Shown here in pieces: positions 1-7,044 of a DNA stretch of 24,790 nt. Source of the DNA: a virus; the IMG/VR virus record IMGVR_UViG_3300044825_000017, positions 1-24,790 of that record. The stretch is one strand, 5' to 3'. The position numbers and the translations under genes are program-made. The notes beneath the pieces are model-generated. The model ran no database searches, was not told where the DNA came from, and was given only the letters and a program-made list of their open reading frames with translations. Position 1 is the stretch's first letter. Each line of letters opens with the position of its first letter.

Positions 1-11
1 GGGCCACTCAT
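1..11 (-). CDS. Possible start of the next gene (truncated at window edge)
   Basis: ATG at 11-9 overlaps the phosphoesterase stop (ATGA) and reads Met-Ser-Gly before the window ends. This is the coupling style used throughout, but three codons are too few to show that a gene exists. Confidence 0.25.
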
Positions 12-961
12 ACTTTTATGAGCTTCCCTCGAAACTCAATCACATTGTCAGCAAACCTGTGGACAAGTTCCGGCCACAATAACTGCCCGTCTACAAGCGT
101 CAACACAGCAAAACCCGAGCGCCAGTTGAGTGGGTTCTCTTCCGTGTAGTCCCTAAACTGCGGGCCTTCCGGGTCAGCCAACGTGCCAGTGTCTACACCA
201 AACCTTGTGCCGCCGTAGTCTGAGAACGGGGTAACTCTCAGCGAGTGCAAGTGGCCGGTGACGATGCTTTTACCGGACCACATGGTGTTATTGTGTGTGG
301 CATGAATCCCGCCCTTAAACCTGTGCTTTACGACCACGTTATCGTTGACCCAAACCGACCAAACTGGTTGCCATTTGGCGAAGTGATCTTTTAGACGGAA
401 CCCCGCTACCCGCTCGAACTCCGGAGCACCGTTAGCCAGCCGAGACTCAAACCTGGCATCGTGGTTGCCCAATGGCCAGATGAGCTTGCAGTTAGATTTA
501 ACTAGCGACTCGATCTCTTCTAGTGAGCTTTGGCAGGCTTTCAGCTCCTCTATCACAGAGGGAACCTTTTGCCACATAATGCGTGGATGGCGGCTAATGC
601 TGGCACCGTCGAAAGCGTCACCGTTGTTAATGACAGCAACAGGCTGCAGCTCTTTTATCGCCCAGAGTAGACCCCTGAAGGCTGTGGTGCGTATCCCTGG
701 CCAGAAGTGAGCGTCAGAGAAAACCAAAACGGTTCCGTTTCGGATGCCAAGGTCTACTTTATTAGGGTAAACCCCACCTACAGATTGGAAAGAATTGTTC
801 TTTTCTTGGTGCTTGGCTTTCAGGGTTATGTTGTACCGAACCTCGATATTTCTTCTGCGATACATGACATTGCGGATAGTCTGCCCCAGCTCTTTTGCCA
901 CCTCCGCGCTAGAACCTAATCGCTCCCAAGTCTGGATGAATAACTTATCGTCCGGTTTCAT
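8..961 (-). CDS. HTH-metallophosphoesterase (317 aa)
   Basis: The ATG at 961 has GAGG six bases upstream, so I reject the 11-residue longer start. Residues 5-50 look like a helix-turn-helix (FIQTWERLGSSAEVAKELGQ, IRNVMYRRRNIE). The rest is a calcineurin-like phosphoesterase with metal motifs in order: SDAHFWPG (82-89), NGDAFDGAS (113-121), GNHDARFE (165-172), KHRF and IHATHN (212-224), and GHLHS (236-240). Residues 259-283 (GTLADPEGPQF, NPLNW) are a conserved-looking tail. The HTH fusion suggests a nucleic-acid substrate such as phosphodiester ends, but phosphatase activity on other substrates cannot be excluded. It is complete in the window. Confidence 0.88.
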   Translation of the reverse strand: MKPDDKLFIQTWERLGSSAEVAKELGQTIRNVMYRRRNIEVRYNITLKAKHQEKNNSFQSVGGVYPNKVDLGIRNGTVLVFSDAHFWPGIRTTAFRGLLWAIKELQPVAVINNGDAFDGASISRHPRIMWQKVPSVIEELKACQSSLEEIESLVKSNCKLIWPLGNHDARFESRLANGAPEFERVAGFRLKDHFAKWQPVWSVWVNDNVVVKHRFKGGIHATHNNTMWSGKSIVTGHLHSLRVTPFSDYGGTRFGVDTGTLADPEGPQFRDYTEENPLNWRSGFAVLTLVDGQLLWPELVHRFADNVIEFRGKLIKV

Positions 962-1298
962 TTTTCGCCTCAAAAATGAGACGCTCAAGTACATTTATTA
1001 CTTGGTGCTCTGTGGCGCCTAGCACCACATCGTCAGCCTTTGCGTCTCGTGCAACTTCTATGAGATCAAATAGAAAAACGTGCAAGACCTCATGAAGTGC
1101 CGTCTTGCTTAAAGACTCCGAGTTGATTTCATCCCCAGCCCAGTCGCCCAAACGATAAGTAGCTAACCGAGGCTCCAACTGGCACTCGACCTCTGCCATC
1201 GCGCCACGTTGAGCAGGTTTCTTGCCACGCTCTATGCGCCAGCCAAGCAGCCCTAGCTCTCGCTGCCACTTAGCAACGTAAGCATCGAACTCTGCCAT
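945..1298 (-). CDS. SprT-like zinc metallopeptidase-fold protein (117 aa)
   Basis: The start at 1298 (MAEFDAYVAKWQRELGLLGW) gives 117 aa. A GTG at 1325 forming GTGA with the endolysin stop would add nine residues and is possible. The central motif is HEVLH (residues 69-73) in ALHEVLHVFLFDLIE, the zincin HExxH, followed by EHQVINVLERL (97-107), which may provide the third metal ligand as in SprT-like or ImmA-like families. The N-terminal WRIE strand and MAEVECQLEPRLATY fit a compact minimal peptidase. The substrate is unknown. Small phage SprT-like proteins are often found near lysis or packaging genes. The next gene overlaps it by 17 bases. Confidence 0.75.
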   Translation of the reverse strand: MAEFDAYVAKWQRELGLLGWRIERGKKPAQRGAMAEVECQLEPRLATYRLGDWAGDEINSESLSKTALHEVLHVFLFDLIEVARDAKADDVVLGATEHQVINVLERLIFEAKNETGR

Positions 1299-1321
1299 CT
1301 GACTGTCGCTAGGTCGGTTCT

Positions 1322-1831
1322 TCACGACATTTCGAGTGCTGCTGACCGAACCTCTTCTACCCTTCGCTCCCAGCCTTTTCCGAAGGTATCCCATGTTTTA
1401 AGTTCTTTTAAAAATGCCAGACGCTTATCACAGTACAAATTAATAAGGTCAGACGGAACCATAGACCGAGCAGCTTGCAAAGTGAGATTGCCGATAGCAC
1501 CATCTGGTTGCGTTCCTACGCATTCTTGTAGCCACTTGGCTGCGCGACCTGGCCCAGAATTGATAGCAGCGTCAAACACGATGTAATCAATCCCAGTGGG
1601 AAGCTCGTCGCCCTTTACCTTGTCCCAATACTTAGACTTGTATAGCGGAGCAACCTTCTCCGGCGTCAGCTCTCGCATATCCTTTTCTGTAACTGGATGG
1701 CCACACCACTCTTCCCAGACGGCTTTGGTACAGCCCAAGTTAGTGATGCCACCTGGGTCATCCTTGTGGTGAACGTAACCCCCCTCGTGCATTAGAACGT
1801 GCTGAAGCGCCTTCTTCCAGTTGTCGGTCAT
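1322..1831 (-). CDS. Endolysin: GH108 N-acetylmuramidase with PG_binding_3 domain
   Basis: A 169-aa lysozyme-like muramidase that cleaves the glycan backbone of peptidoglycan at the end of infection. The N-terminus carries the GH108 signature HEGGYVHHKDDPGGITNLG; Glu16 in HEGGY is the expected catalytic residue. Residues about 100-169 (DYIVFDAAINSGPGRAAKWL, VGTQPDGAIGNLT, RRVEEV) match the C-terminal peptidoglycan-binding type 3 domain. Full length is usual for the family. There is no signal peptide, so it depends on the holin. The ATG at 1831 overlaps the holin stop (ATGA); the frame continues upstream to 1906, but that extension is not supported. Confidence 0.93.
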   Translation of the reverse strand: MTDNWKKALQHVLMHEGGYVHHKDDPGGITNLGCTKAVWEEWCGHPVTEKDMRELTPEKVAPLYKSKYWDKVKGDELPTGIDYIVFDAAINSGPGRAAKWLQECVGTQPDGAIGNLTLQAARSMVPSDLINLYCDKRLAFLKELKTWDTFGKGWERRVEEVRSAALEMS

Positions 1832-2238
1832 TTCTTGCCTTTCATGTCGATGATCTTCTCCAACGTCCTGCCACCAAAGTAGAAGGACATGATGAGCATC
1901 CCCCATTGGCCGAGAAGCTCAACGTAGTTTTCGTTCGTGTTCTTACCGAATGCCGACATCATGGCAAAGGTGAAATACCCCGCCAGGATCGCTATAAGCG
2001 TCATAGGACGGATATTTTTGGATAGCCAGCTATCGCTACCCATATCGGCTTTTAGGCGCTCTGTGAGGTTGTTTTGCTCTACCTCAAACAGCTTGGTGTC
2101 GTTAGCCATTTTAGCTAACTCACCGTCTTGGTGGAGCTTGGCTAGCTCCGCTTGCGCTTTGGCTTTTGACTCTGGGTCAGGTAGTACCCGGTCGAGTATC
2201 TTTGACCCAACTTCAAGCAGTGGTCCTAGGGGTAGCAT
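1828..2238 (-). CDS. Holin of the 3-TM (GTA_holin_3TM) family
   Basis: I choose the ATG at 2238 (MLPLGPLLEVGSKI) because AAGG lies 6 bases before it; the ATG at 2244 directly abuts that site. Residues 20-70 are an amphipathic charged helix (DPESKAKAQAELAKL). Hydrophobic segments are at 78-97 (PMTLIAILAGYFTFAMMSAF) and about 105-122 (YVELLGQWGMLIMSFYFGG). The GGRTLEKI ending matches the known family signature of the 3-TM holins of phages and gene transfer agents. The protein should open the inner membrane to release the endolysin. Its stop overlaps the endolysin start (ATGA), a tight holin-endolysin pair. The N-terminal hydrophobic patch may serve as the third segment. Confidence 0.88.
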   Translation of the reverse strand: MLPLGPLLEVGSKILDRVLPDPESKAKAQAELAKLHQDGELAKMANDTKLFEVEQNNLTERLKADMGSDSWLSKNIRPMTLIAILAGYFTFAMMSAFGKNTNENYVELLGQWGMLIMSFYFGGRTLEKIIDMKGKK

Positions 2239-2500
2239 CGTCATCCTTCTTCATAAGATTGGCAGCAGCATAGGCACCCTTTCTGCCAGCGATCCCGCCA
2301 ACTGCACCAATGCACAAAAGCATCACATCTTTCAGAATGGCTAGGAATGCCTGGTCAATCGGTGCGATACGGTCCTTGTCCTGCTCTACAAACAGAACCC
2401 CACCGATAATGGCGATAACGCTAATCAGGAGAATAGCCGCCAGGGTGAGCAGAATCGCAGCCCACACCCTAACCTCAATTTCTTCTGTAGACATCCTCAT
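2213..2500 (-). CDS. Two-TM holin-like membrane protein (95 aa)
   Basis: Longer frames start at 2641, but the upstream residues are out-of-frame reading of the neighbouring gene. GGAG lies 8 bases before the ATG at 2500 (MRMSTEEIEVRVW), and membrane segments begin soon after. Segment one is about residues 12-37 (WAAILLTLAAILLISVIAII), and segment two about 51-71 (FLAILKDVMLLCIGAVGGIA). The C-terminus is charged (MKKDDDATPR). This fits a class II-like holin or antiholin, the class that has two membrane helices and forms or controls holes in the inner membrane. The 3-TM holin gene follows with a 26-base overlap, so this may be its partner. The role is inferred from position and topology. Confidence 0.75.
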   Translation of the reverse strand: MRMSTEEIEVRVWAAILLTLAAILLISVIAIIGGVLFVEQDKDRIAPIDQAFLAILKDVMLLCIGAVGGIAGRKGAYAAANLMKKDDDATPRTTA

Positions 2501-2577
2501 TGGGCTATCTCCGCTAAGGTGGCCATCAACAGAACGATGGATATCATCAAGAACACGAATATCTTTATCGGGGCCAT
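2497..2577 (-). CDS. Possible 26-aa hydrophobic micropeptide
   Basis: An ATG at 2577, inside the last codons of the 159-aa gene, opens a 26-codon frame. It is nearly a single membrane helix (IFVFLMISIVLLMATLA, residues 6-22) with a Lys at position 5 and a polar end (EIAQ). Its stop overlaps the next start (ATGA at 2497-2500), the junction style used by real genes here, and it fills an otherwise unexplained 64-base gap. There is no Shine-Dalgarno, so expression would need coupling from the upstream gene. It could be a small lysis peptide or a coupling leader. Existence is uncertain. Confidence 0.4.
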   Translation of the reverse strand: MAPIKIFVFLMISIVLLMATLAEIAQ

Positions 2578-3044
2578 TTGTCGTAAATGTAAGCGCCAAT
2601 GTGGTACAGGATGATCCCACCTGTAAGCACCACGACAGCAATCAGCGCACGCTCTTTCTTCTTGCGTGCTGCTTCCTCTATCCGTTTCTTTTCTGCCAAC
2701 TCAGCGGCTTTCCGGCGTTGAACGACAGCATTGTGCTCGCGCTGTATCTCGTCCCACAAGTCAGCCTGGCCAGACCAGATAAGGTGCTGCTTTAGGTCTT
2801 CCGTCATGTCGCGGATTTTCTTTGCCGCTATGACAGACTCTAGCGCCTCGGACATTGCCGATTTCTGCTTGTCTGGCAGCTTGGATCGCTCTTCTAGTGA
2901 CGCTTTTTGTACTTGGTCTTGTGCGTCAAACAGAGCCATGAATTCACCAAGGCATTCCTTGGCGTCTTTCCCTACCTGGATGGCTTGCTTGATCCCGGCA
3001 ACTGCCGCCTGTGCAGCAGCAAGAGCGACAGCAACCTCGATCAT
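2565..3044 (-). CDS. Membrane-anchored coiled-coil protein of the lysis region (159 aa)
   Basis: Residues 1-22 are an amphipathic Ala-rich helix (EVAVALAAAQAAVAGIKQA). The middle is helical with SGQADLWDEIQREHN (91-105). A strongly basic and acidic coiled coil (RRKAAELAEKKRIEEAARKK, 110-129) leads to one clear transmembrane helix (residues about 133-153) and a short tail (YDKWPR). It follows the 53-aa membrane protein and precedes the holin genes. Spanin or antiholin functions are possible, but a C-terminal anchor is unlike the N-terminal anchor of standard i-spanins. No enzyme motif is present. Similar proteins occur in other phages without assigned function. Confidence 0.75.
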   Translation of the reverse strand: MIEVAVALAAAQAAVAGIKQAIQVGKDAKECLGEFMALFDAQDQVQKASLEERSKLPDKQKSAMSEALESVIAAKKIRDMTEDLKQHLIWSGQADLWDEIQREHNAVVQRRKAAELAEKKRIEEAARKKKERALIAVVVLTGGIILYHIGAYIYDKWPR

Positions 3045-3045
3045 G

Positions 3046-3207
3046 CTAAACCTTTACTACGATTCCAATCAATAACAGTATGATAGCCCCAGCCGAGGCA
3101 ATCATAATTTGCTCTAGTCTCTTTAACCTTGCGTTAATTCCTAAGTATCGTTCGGCACAAACCGCTTCGTGAACGCTTAAGCGGGTTTCAACTTCTGTAG
3201 CCATCAT
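3046..3207 (-). CDS. Small single-pass membrane protein (53 aa)
   Basis: This gene is short and easily missed. The first ATG overlaps the fibre stop (ATGA at 3204-3207), and a second ATG follows at once. Residues 11-35 read SVHEAVCAERYLGINARL then KRLEQIM, a polar amphipathic helix typical of XhlA-like and related small phage proteins. Residues 35-52 form one hydrophobic segment (MIASAGAIILLLIGIVV) ending just before the C-terminus, giving a C-tail-anchored topology. The stop lies one base before the next ATG. In related phages such proteins sit at the start of lysis cassettes, so a role in holin function or membrane attachment is likely, though not proven. Confidence 0.78.
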   Translation of the reverse strand: MMATEVETRLSVHEAVCAERYLGINARLKRLEQIMIASAGAIILLLIGIVVKV

Positions 3208-4139
3208 GCCGTCCTCTTCCACATATAGACAGTAATGTAGGGCTGAAGATTTGCGTTAGTTCCTGATGAACCAGTAGACGCAACTGTTGTTGACGTTGAT
3301 ACGGTAATACCAGTTACCGCTGAATCAGTAGTAACTCCAGCGCCATTACCTTGGTCATAGTAACCTTGGCCAATGTTTTGATATGTAACACCTTTGAGAC
3401 CGTGAACGTGGCCAGGATCGGTGACGGTTGATGTGGATGTCGCAGTGTGGTTATGACTTACAACGATGGCGTCTTTGCTACCACCAGTCTCTTCTGCCGT
3501 ATCAAATAACGGGTCACTTGCGTTAAATCCAACAGGGACTCGGCCAGCACCAAACGCAGTCCATGTACCAAAACCTAGCAATGTCCCTGGGTTGGTGGAG
3601 TTTGTAGCGTTGATATAAATCGAACCAACAGGGTATGCCGCTTGCAGGGCAGTCTGAACAAATGCAGTCGTAGCAATTTGCGTTGTGTTTGTACCGCTAC
3701 TTGCCGTAGGCGCTGCTGGAGTACCTGTAAATGTAGGCGACGCTACAGGCGCAACGTCAGTGCCAATAACAAGACCCAAATTTGAACGTGCATTAGCAGC
3801 AGTAGAAGCGCCAGTCCCGCCGTCAGCAACAGCAAGATCGGTAATGCCAGAGATAGACCCACCGGTAATTGCTACGGAACTGGCAGACTGCGTTCCCATC
3901 GTACCGATACCAAGGTTAGTCCTGGCATCGGCTGCGGTAGTGGCATTCGTACCACCACCGGCGATAGCGAGTTGGTTGCTAGTCTGATTCCCAGCTTGGA
4001 AGTCCTTTAGCTGAGACATCAACTCACGGATAGCGTTGTTCAGGTTAGCAGGAGAGCAACCCTCATCTATATTGATACCGTCAATCTCTGTGTTGTCACC
4101 CGGGGTGACGGAGAACTCGCTAATCTTTGTCTTTGCCAT
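3204..4139 (-). CDS. Short tail fibre / collar-like protein (311 aa)
   Basis: The N-terminus (ISEFSVTPGDNTEIDGINI, NLNNAIRELMSQLKDF) is a typical phage fibre attachment segment. Two related repeats follow at about residues 57-80 (GGGTNATTAADARTNLGI) and 102-124 (DGGTGASTAANARSNLGL). Residues 134-161 match the side-tail-fibre repeat (SPTFTGTPAAPTASSGT, TTQIATTAFV). Residues 169-205 (YPVGSIYINATNSTNPGTLL, FGTWTAFGAGRVPVGF) resemble the T4 gp10 C-terminal/collar domain. Two His pairs, HNH (229-231) and HVH (244-246), resemble the metal-binding HxH of short tail fibres. The C-terminus LQPYITVYMWKRT is the usual closing strand. It probably contacts the host receptor. Confidence 0.87.
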   Translation of the reverse strand: MAKTKISEFSVTPGDNTEIDGINIDEGCSPANLNNAIRELMSQLKDFQAGNQTSNQLAIAGGGTNATTAADARTNLGIGTMGTQSASSVAITGGSISGITDLAVADGGTGASTAANARSNLGLVIGTDVAPVASPTFTGTPAAPTASSGTNTTQIATTAFVQTALQAAYPVGSIYINATNSTNPGTLLGFGTWTAFGAGRVPVGFNASDPLFDTAEETGGSKDAIVVSHNHTATSTSTVTDPGHVHGLKGVTYQNIGQGYYDQGNGAGVTTDSAVTGITVSTSTTVASTGSSGTNANLQPYITVYMWKRTA

Positions 4140-5743
4140 TATTGTTGCCTCATCTGTTCTGCTTGATACAGCATATTCAAGAGATTTTGATAATTTATAT
4201 CAGGAGCTGCTTGAGCGGCTCCCAATAATCCTCTTGTAGCCACTCCGGTTCCGTAAGCGGCTTCGCCCATAAGCCTTGGTGATGATATAGCGGCCCCAGC
4301 AACTCCTGTCGCTGGCCCACCAAGATACAAACCCATGCCGCCTAAAAATGGAGCAGTTGCTCTTTGCAATCCTCTAGGGGCCAACTCTGACAATGCTTGC
4401 CCGGCCAACGCTGGCATCATCTGTTGCCCACCCTTCTCTTCAAGCTCCCTAGCAAGCTGCAATCGTTGTCCATAATTAGTTGATACATTATTTCTCATTA
4501 GGCTTTGCAACTTTCTCATTGCAGTATCAACAGATGCTTTGTTGCCGAGCGACAACGCTCTTTCTATTTCAAGAATTTGGTCAGAGGCTTCAGAGTAAGC
4601 CTTCATGGTTTTGGAATACGTTGGGGCCTGCCTATTTATCTCTGACTTGATTGCGTTGTATATCTCTTTGACAACCAAATCAGATTGCGTTCTTGGGGTG
4701 GTTTTTTCCAACACCTGACCAATTTGTTGCTTTAATGCGTCCAACCCTTCAGGAGTATGGAAATCGGCTGGGTTCAAAGACTTCCAGTCGTTAACCATTT
4801 TCCTAACTTCATTAAGTCGTTCTGCTGCGTCAACGTTTTTAACTTGGCCCTTAAAAAGCACCTTGCTTTCTGCGCTCTGCAATGCTTTATCTATACCAGC
4901 GAAATCAAGGACGGTTGTATCGCCCTTGATGTTTTGCATATTAGATTTGTATATAGCACTTCTATCTGATCGCAATTGCTCTAAGTTTTGTTTGGCAATG
5001 TCTAATACATCAGTCATATTAGCTTTGCCACGCAAATTTTCTGCAAATTGTGTTGCCCTAGCACCGCCTTCTTTCCCGGCTGCGTATGCTTGCTCAATTG
5101 CTTCTCGCCCTACTCCTGTAGTCATGCCAAGAGTACTAGGAGCTACGGCTCCAACGCCCCTAGCAGCAGCAGCGCCAGTTTTTGCGACTAACGACAGTGG
5201 ATCAACATAACTTGCAGCAGCAGACAGTGGCGCGGCAATGACTGGCGCTCTCGTCGCTGCCATAGCGCCACCAGTCAATACCGTAGAAACATCAGCCATA
5301 AATGCCGCTGGATCGGTAGCAATCAACTTTTTTACTTCTTCAGTTGACCCATACCGTTGCTTATACATTTGAGCCACAGCGTTTGCAGCTTCACGAGAAG
5401 CCTTGTCCTCTCCTATGGCTTGAACAACGCTTTCAGGAAGAATGTTTTGCAATGCCCCGGCGGCTACGTCTAATACAGCCTTGCCAGTTTGAATTGGGCT
5501 TGTAATTGCAGAGGCAATGTCTCCAACCATTTTCCCTAAAGACTTAGGGAAAGCCTTTGCCGCCCTTTCTCCTACTTCCATTGCTCCCATTTCGCCATAA
5601 GACACGCGATTTACATCTGCGATACTTTTATTTGCGAAGTCACTAGAAGCCCGTTGCAATATCTGTTCGCGGCTAACATTTCTAGGTACGTTTTCATAAA
5701 CGTGCGTAGAACCGTCAGAAAAAGTTATGGTTATATCTGCCAT
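4139..5743 (-). CDS. Putative large internal virion / DNA-ejection protein (534 aa)
   Basis: The start at 5743 is chosen over GTG 5752. Residues 1-48 form a small alpha/beta domain (ITITFSDGSTHVYENVP, VSREQILQRASSDFANK), a unit often found at the front of ejection-type phage proteins. Residues about 60-210 mix helices with Ala-rich stretches (AAPLSAAASYVDPLSLVAKT). Residues 240-430 are long charged helices (LDIAKQNLEQLRSDRSAIY; KSEINRQAPTYSKTMKAYSE). The C-terminal 90 residues include a membrane-like segment (FLGGMGLYLGGPATGVAGAA). No transglycosylase or peptidase motif is evident. The stop overlaps the fibre gene start (TAATG). It is likely the largest protein of the ejection set; the assignment rests on context and composition. 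Confidence 0.75.
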   Translation of the reverse strand: MADITITFSDGSTHVYENVPRNVSREQILQRASSDFANKSIADVNRVSYGEMGAMEVGERAAKAFPKSLGKMVGDIASAITSPIQTGKAVLDVAAGALQNILPESVVQAIGEDKASREAANAVAQMYKQRYGSTEEVKKLIATDPAAFMADVSTVLTGGAMAATRAPVIAAPLSAAASYVDPLSLVAKTGAAAARGVGAVAPSTLGMTTGVGREAIEQAYAAGKEGGARATQFAENLRGKANMTDVLDIAKQNLEQLRSDRSAIYKSNMQNIKGDTTVLDFAGIDKALQSAESKVLFKGQVKNVDAAERLNEVRKMVNDWKSLNPADFHTPEGLDALKQQIGQVLEKTTPRTQSDLVVKEIYNAIKSEINRQAPTYSKTMKAYSEASDQILEIERALSLGNKASVDTAMRKLQSLMRNNVSTNYGQRLQLARELEEKGGQQMMPALAGQALSELAPRGLQRATAPFLGGMGLYLGGPATGVAGAAISSPRLMGEAAYGTGVATRGLLGAAQAAPDINYQNLLNMLYQAEQMRQQ

Positions 5744-5761
5744 GATTACCACTGACTCCTT
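5741..5761 (-). promoter_or_regulatory. Ribosome-binding region that decides the start at 5743
   Basis: AAGGAG (5756-5761) is followed by GTGGTAATCATG. A GTG at 5752 lies only 3 bases from AAGGAG, and the ATG at 5743 lies 12 bases away. The GGTAATCATG match to two other gene starts, and the clean MADITITF start, favour the ATG. Confidence 0.6.
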
Positions 5762-7041
5762 CCAGTCCTAGACCTTGATGACTGTAGTTTCTGCTCAATT
5801 TGTTTAGCAAGATCTCCAGTGCCAAACAATCGATCAAGATTTGCCATCGCCTCCATATTAGCTTCATAACCAAGCGCAGGATTGGTTGCGGCATTAAGGT
5901 ATAGCTGCATCTCAGCATTAGAGTTCATTTGTTGAGCACTCATCCCGGTAGCGTTTTTAATCAAATTCAGCAGCAACGGACGAGTTTGCTCAATCGTTTG
6001 GCGTTGTTGTTCAGCAACCGACCCTATTGCTGCGCCAATTGCCCTACCAGTACCAGAAACAGATGATCGCGCTCCAAGATTCTCCAGTGCAGATGATTGC
6101 GTGCTTACGATAGCCCCTTCTTTTAGAAGAGTATCGTAATTTTTCATCATATTACTTAGCGTTACTTTGAATTGTTCACGAGCATCATCTTTTTTGGCTT
6201 GCTCTTCTCGTTGGAGTCGTTCTTTTTCTGCTTGAGTTGCCGCCGCTTGTTCACGGCGAAGTTCAAGCATCCCTCTGGATATGTCTTGTTGTCCAGCAGC
6301 AATCAAGCCAGTCATCTCTTGCTGACTTTGAGCAAGTTTTAGAGACTGCTCCATTTGCTGCTTACGCAACTCCAGGCTTTCTTTATTTGTAGCAGACCTT
6401 TGAGCCGCATCTCCAAGCTGACGAATCCTTTCATCTATTTTATCTGGAGGTAATAGACCACTACTAAAACTTGAGTAGTATCTTTGAGCAACTGCACGCA
6501 ACGATTCTGGGAGAGTCGTATCATTGGCAAACAACTCAAACGGGTTGTCTTGTTGCAATGGTTGAGTAGTAAGGCCAGCTTCACGCAATGTTTTTGTTGT
6601 TTCACCTATTGTTTTAAGAGCACTCAACGGATCAGCCGACGTTGCCGCAAGCAATGAAAGTTTGCTCGGATCAATTGAGTACCGAACTGGTTGACCTTCT
6701 TCCCCGCCTGTTCTTTGAAAAACTTGCGGAAACAGCTTTTGCATTGCTTCTTGTTGCTGACGCTTTTTCTGCATTTCAGCAATCTGCTGGCCTAGCATCT
6801 GCTCTTGCACTCTCTGTTGCAATGCTCCGGTGTAAGCCTGTTGTCCAGCCTGCAAGCCTTGCGCGAGAGACTGACCAAAGCTAACAGGAGTACGGCTAGG
6901 ACCGCCAGCAGATAGAAGCCCCAGCGCAGCACCTAGCAAGCCTTGCTGCTGGGCTTGTTGTTGCGCCAGCCTTGCCTGCTCTTCGCCTAGTAAACTAGGG
7001 AAGTAACTCGGCGCAGCAGGGAAGAGTGCAGATAAATCCAT
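5746..7041 (-). CDS. Putative internal virion / DNA-ejection protein 3 (431 aa, coiled coil)
   Basis: Residues 1-60 are a hydrophobic start (LFPAAPSYFPSLLGEEQARL) followed by QQQ runs and a Gly/Ala segment. Residues about 75-100 and 200-290 are long Gln/Glu/Lys coiled coils (QIAEMQKKRQQQEAMQKLF; REQAAATQAEKERLQREEQ). A helical domain around 290-400 has NMMKNYDTLLKEGAIV and LLLNLIKNATGMSAQQMN. The C-terminus is basic (SSRSRTGRSQW). GGGG overlaps the preceding stop codon (GGGGTAAGACATG). The coiled-coil content and the position between two other candidates suggest an internal virion protein. A tail-needle role is less likely because of the length and lack of a beta tip. Confidence 0.7.
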   Translation of the reverse strand: MDLSALFPAAPSYFPSLLGEEQARLAQQQAQQQGLLGAALGLLSAGGPSRTPVSFGQSLAQGLQAGQQAYTGALQQRVQEQMLGQQIAEMQKKRQQQEAMQKLFPQVFQRTGGEEGQPVRYSIDPSKLSLLAATSADPLSALKTIGETTKTLREAGLTTQPLQQDNPFELFANDTTLPESLRAVAQRYYSSFSSGLLPPDKIDERIRQLGDAAQRSATNKESLELRKQQMEQSLKLAQSQQEMTGLIAAGQQDISRGMLELRREQAAATQAEKERLQREEQAKKDDAREQFKVTLSNMMKNYDTLLKEGAIVSTQSSALENLGARSSVSGTGRAIGAAIGSVAEQQRQTIEQTRPLLLNLIKNATGMSAQQMNSNAEMQLYLNAATNPALGYEANMEAMANLDRLFGTGDLAKQIEQKLQSSRSRTGRSQW

Positions 7042-7044
7042 GTC

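Noticed and set aside
2501-2641. Longer 142-aa form of the two-TM holin-like protein
   Set aside because: The upstream part overlaps the 159-aa gene and lacks a ribosome-binding site; GGAG supports the start at 2500.
3204-4139. Diversity-generating retroelement variable region in the fibre or repeat genes
   Set aside because: No reverse transcriptase or template repeat is visible in this window.
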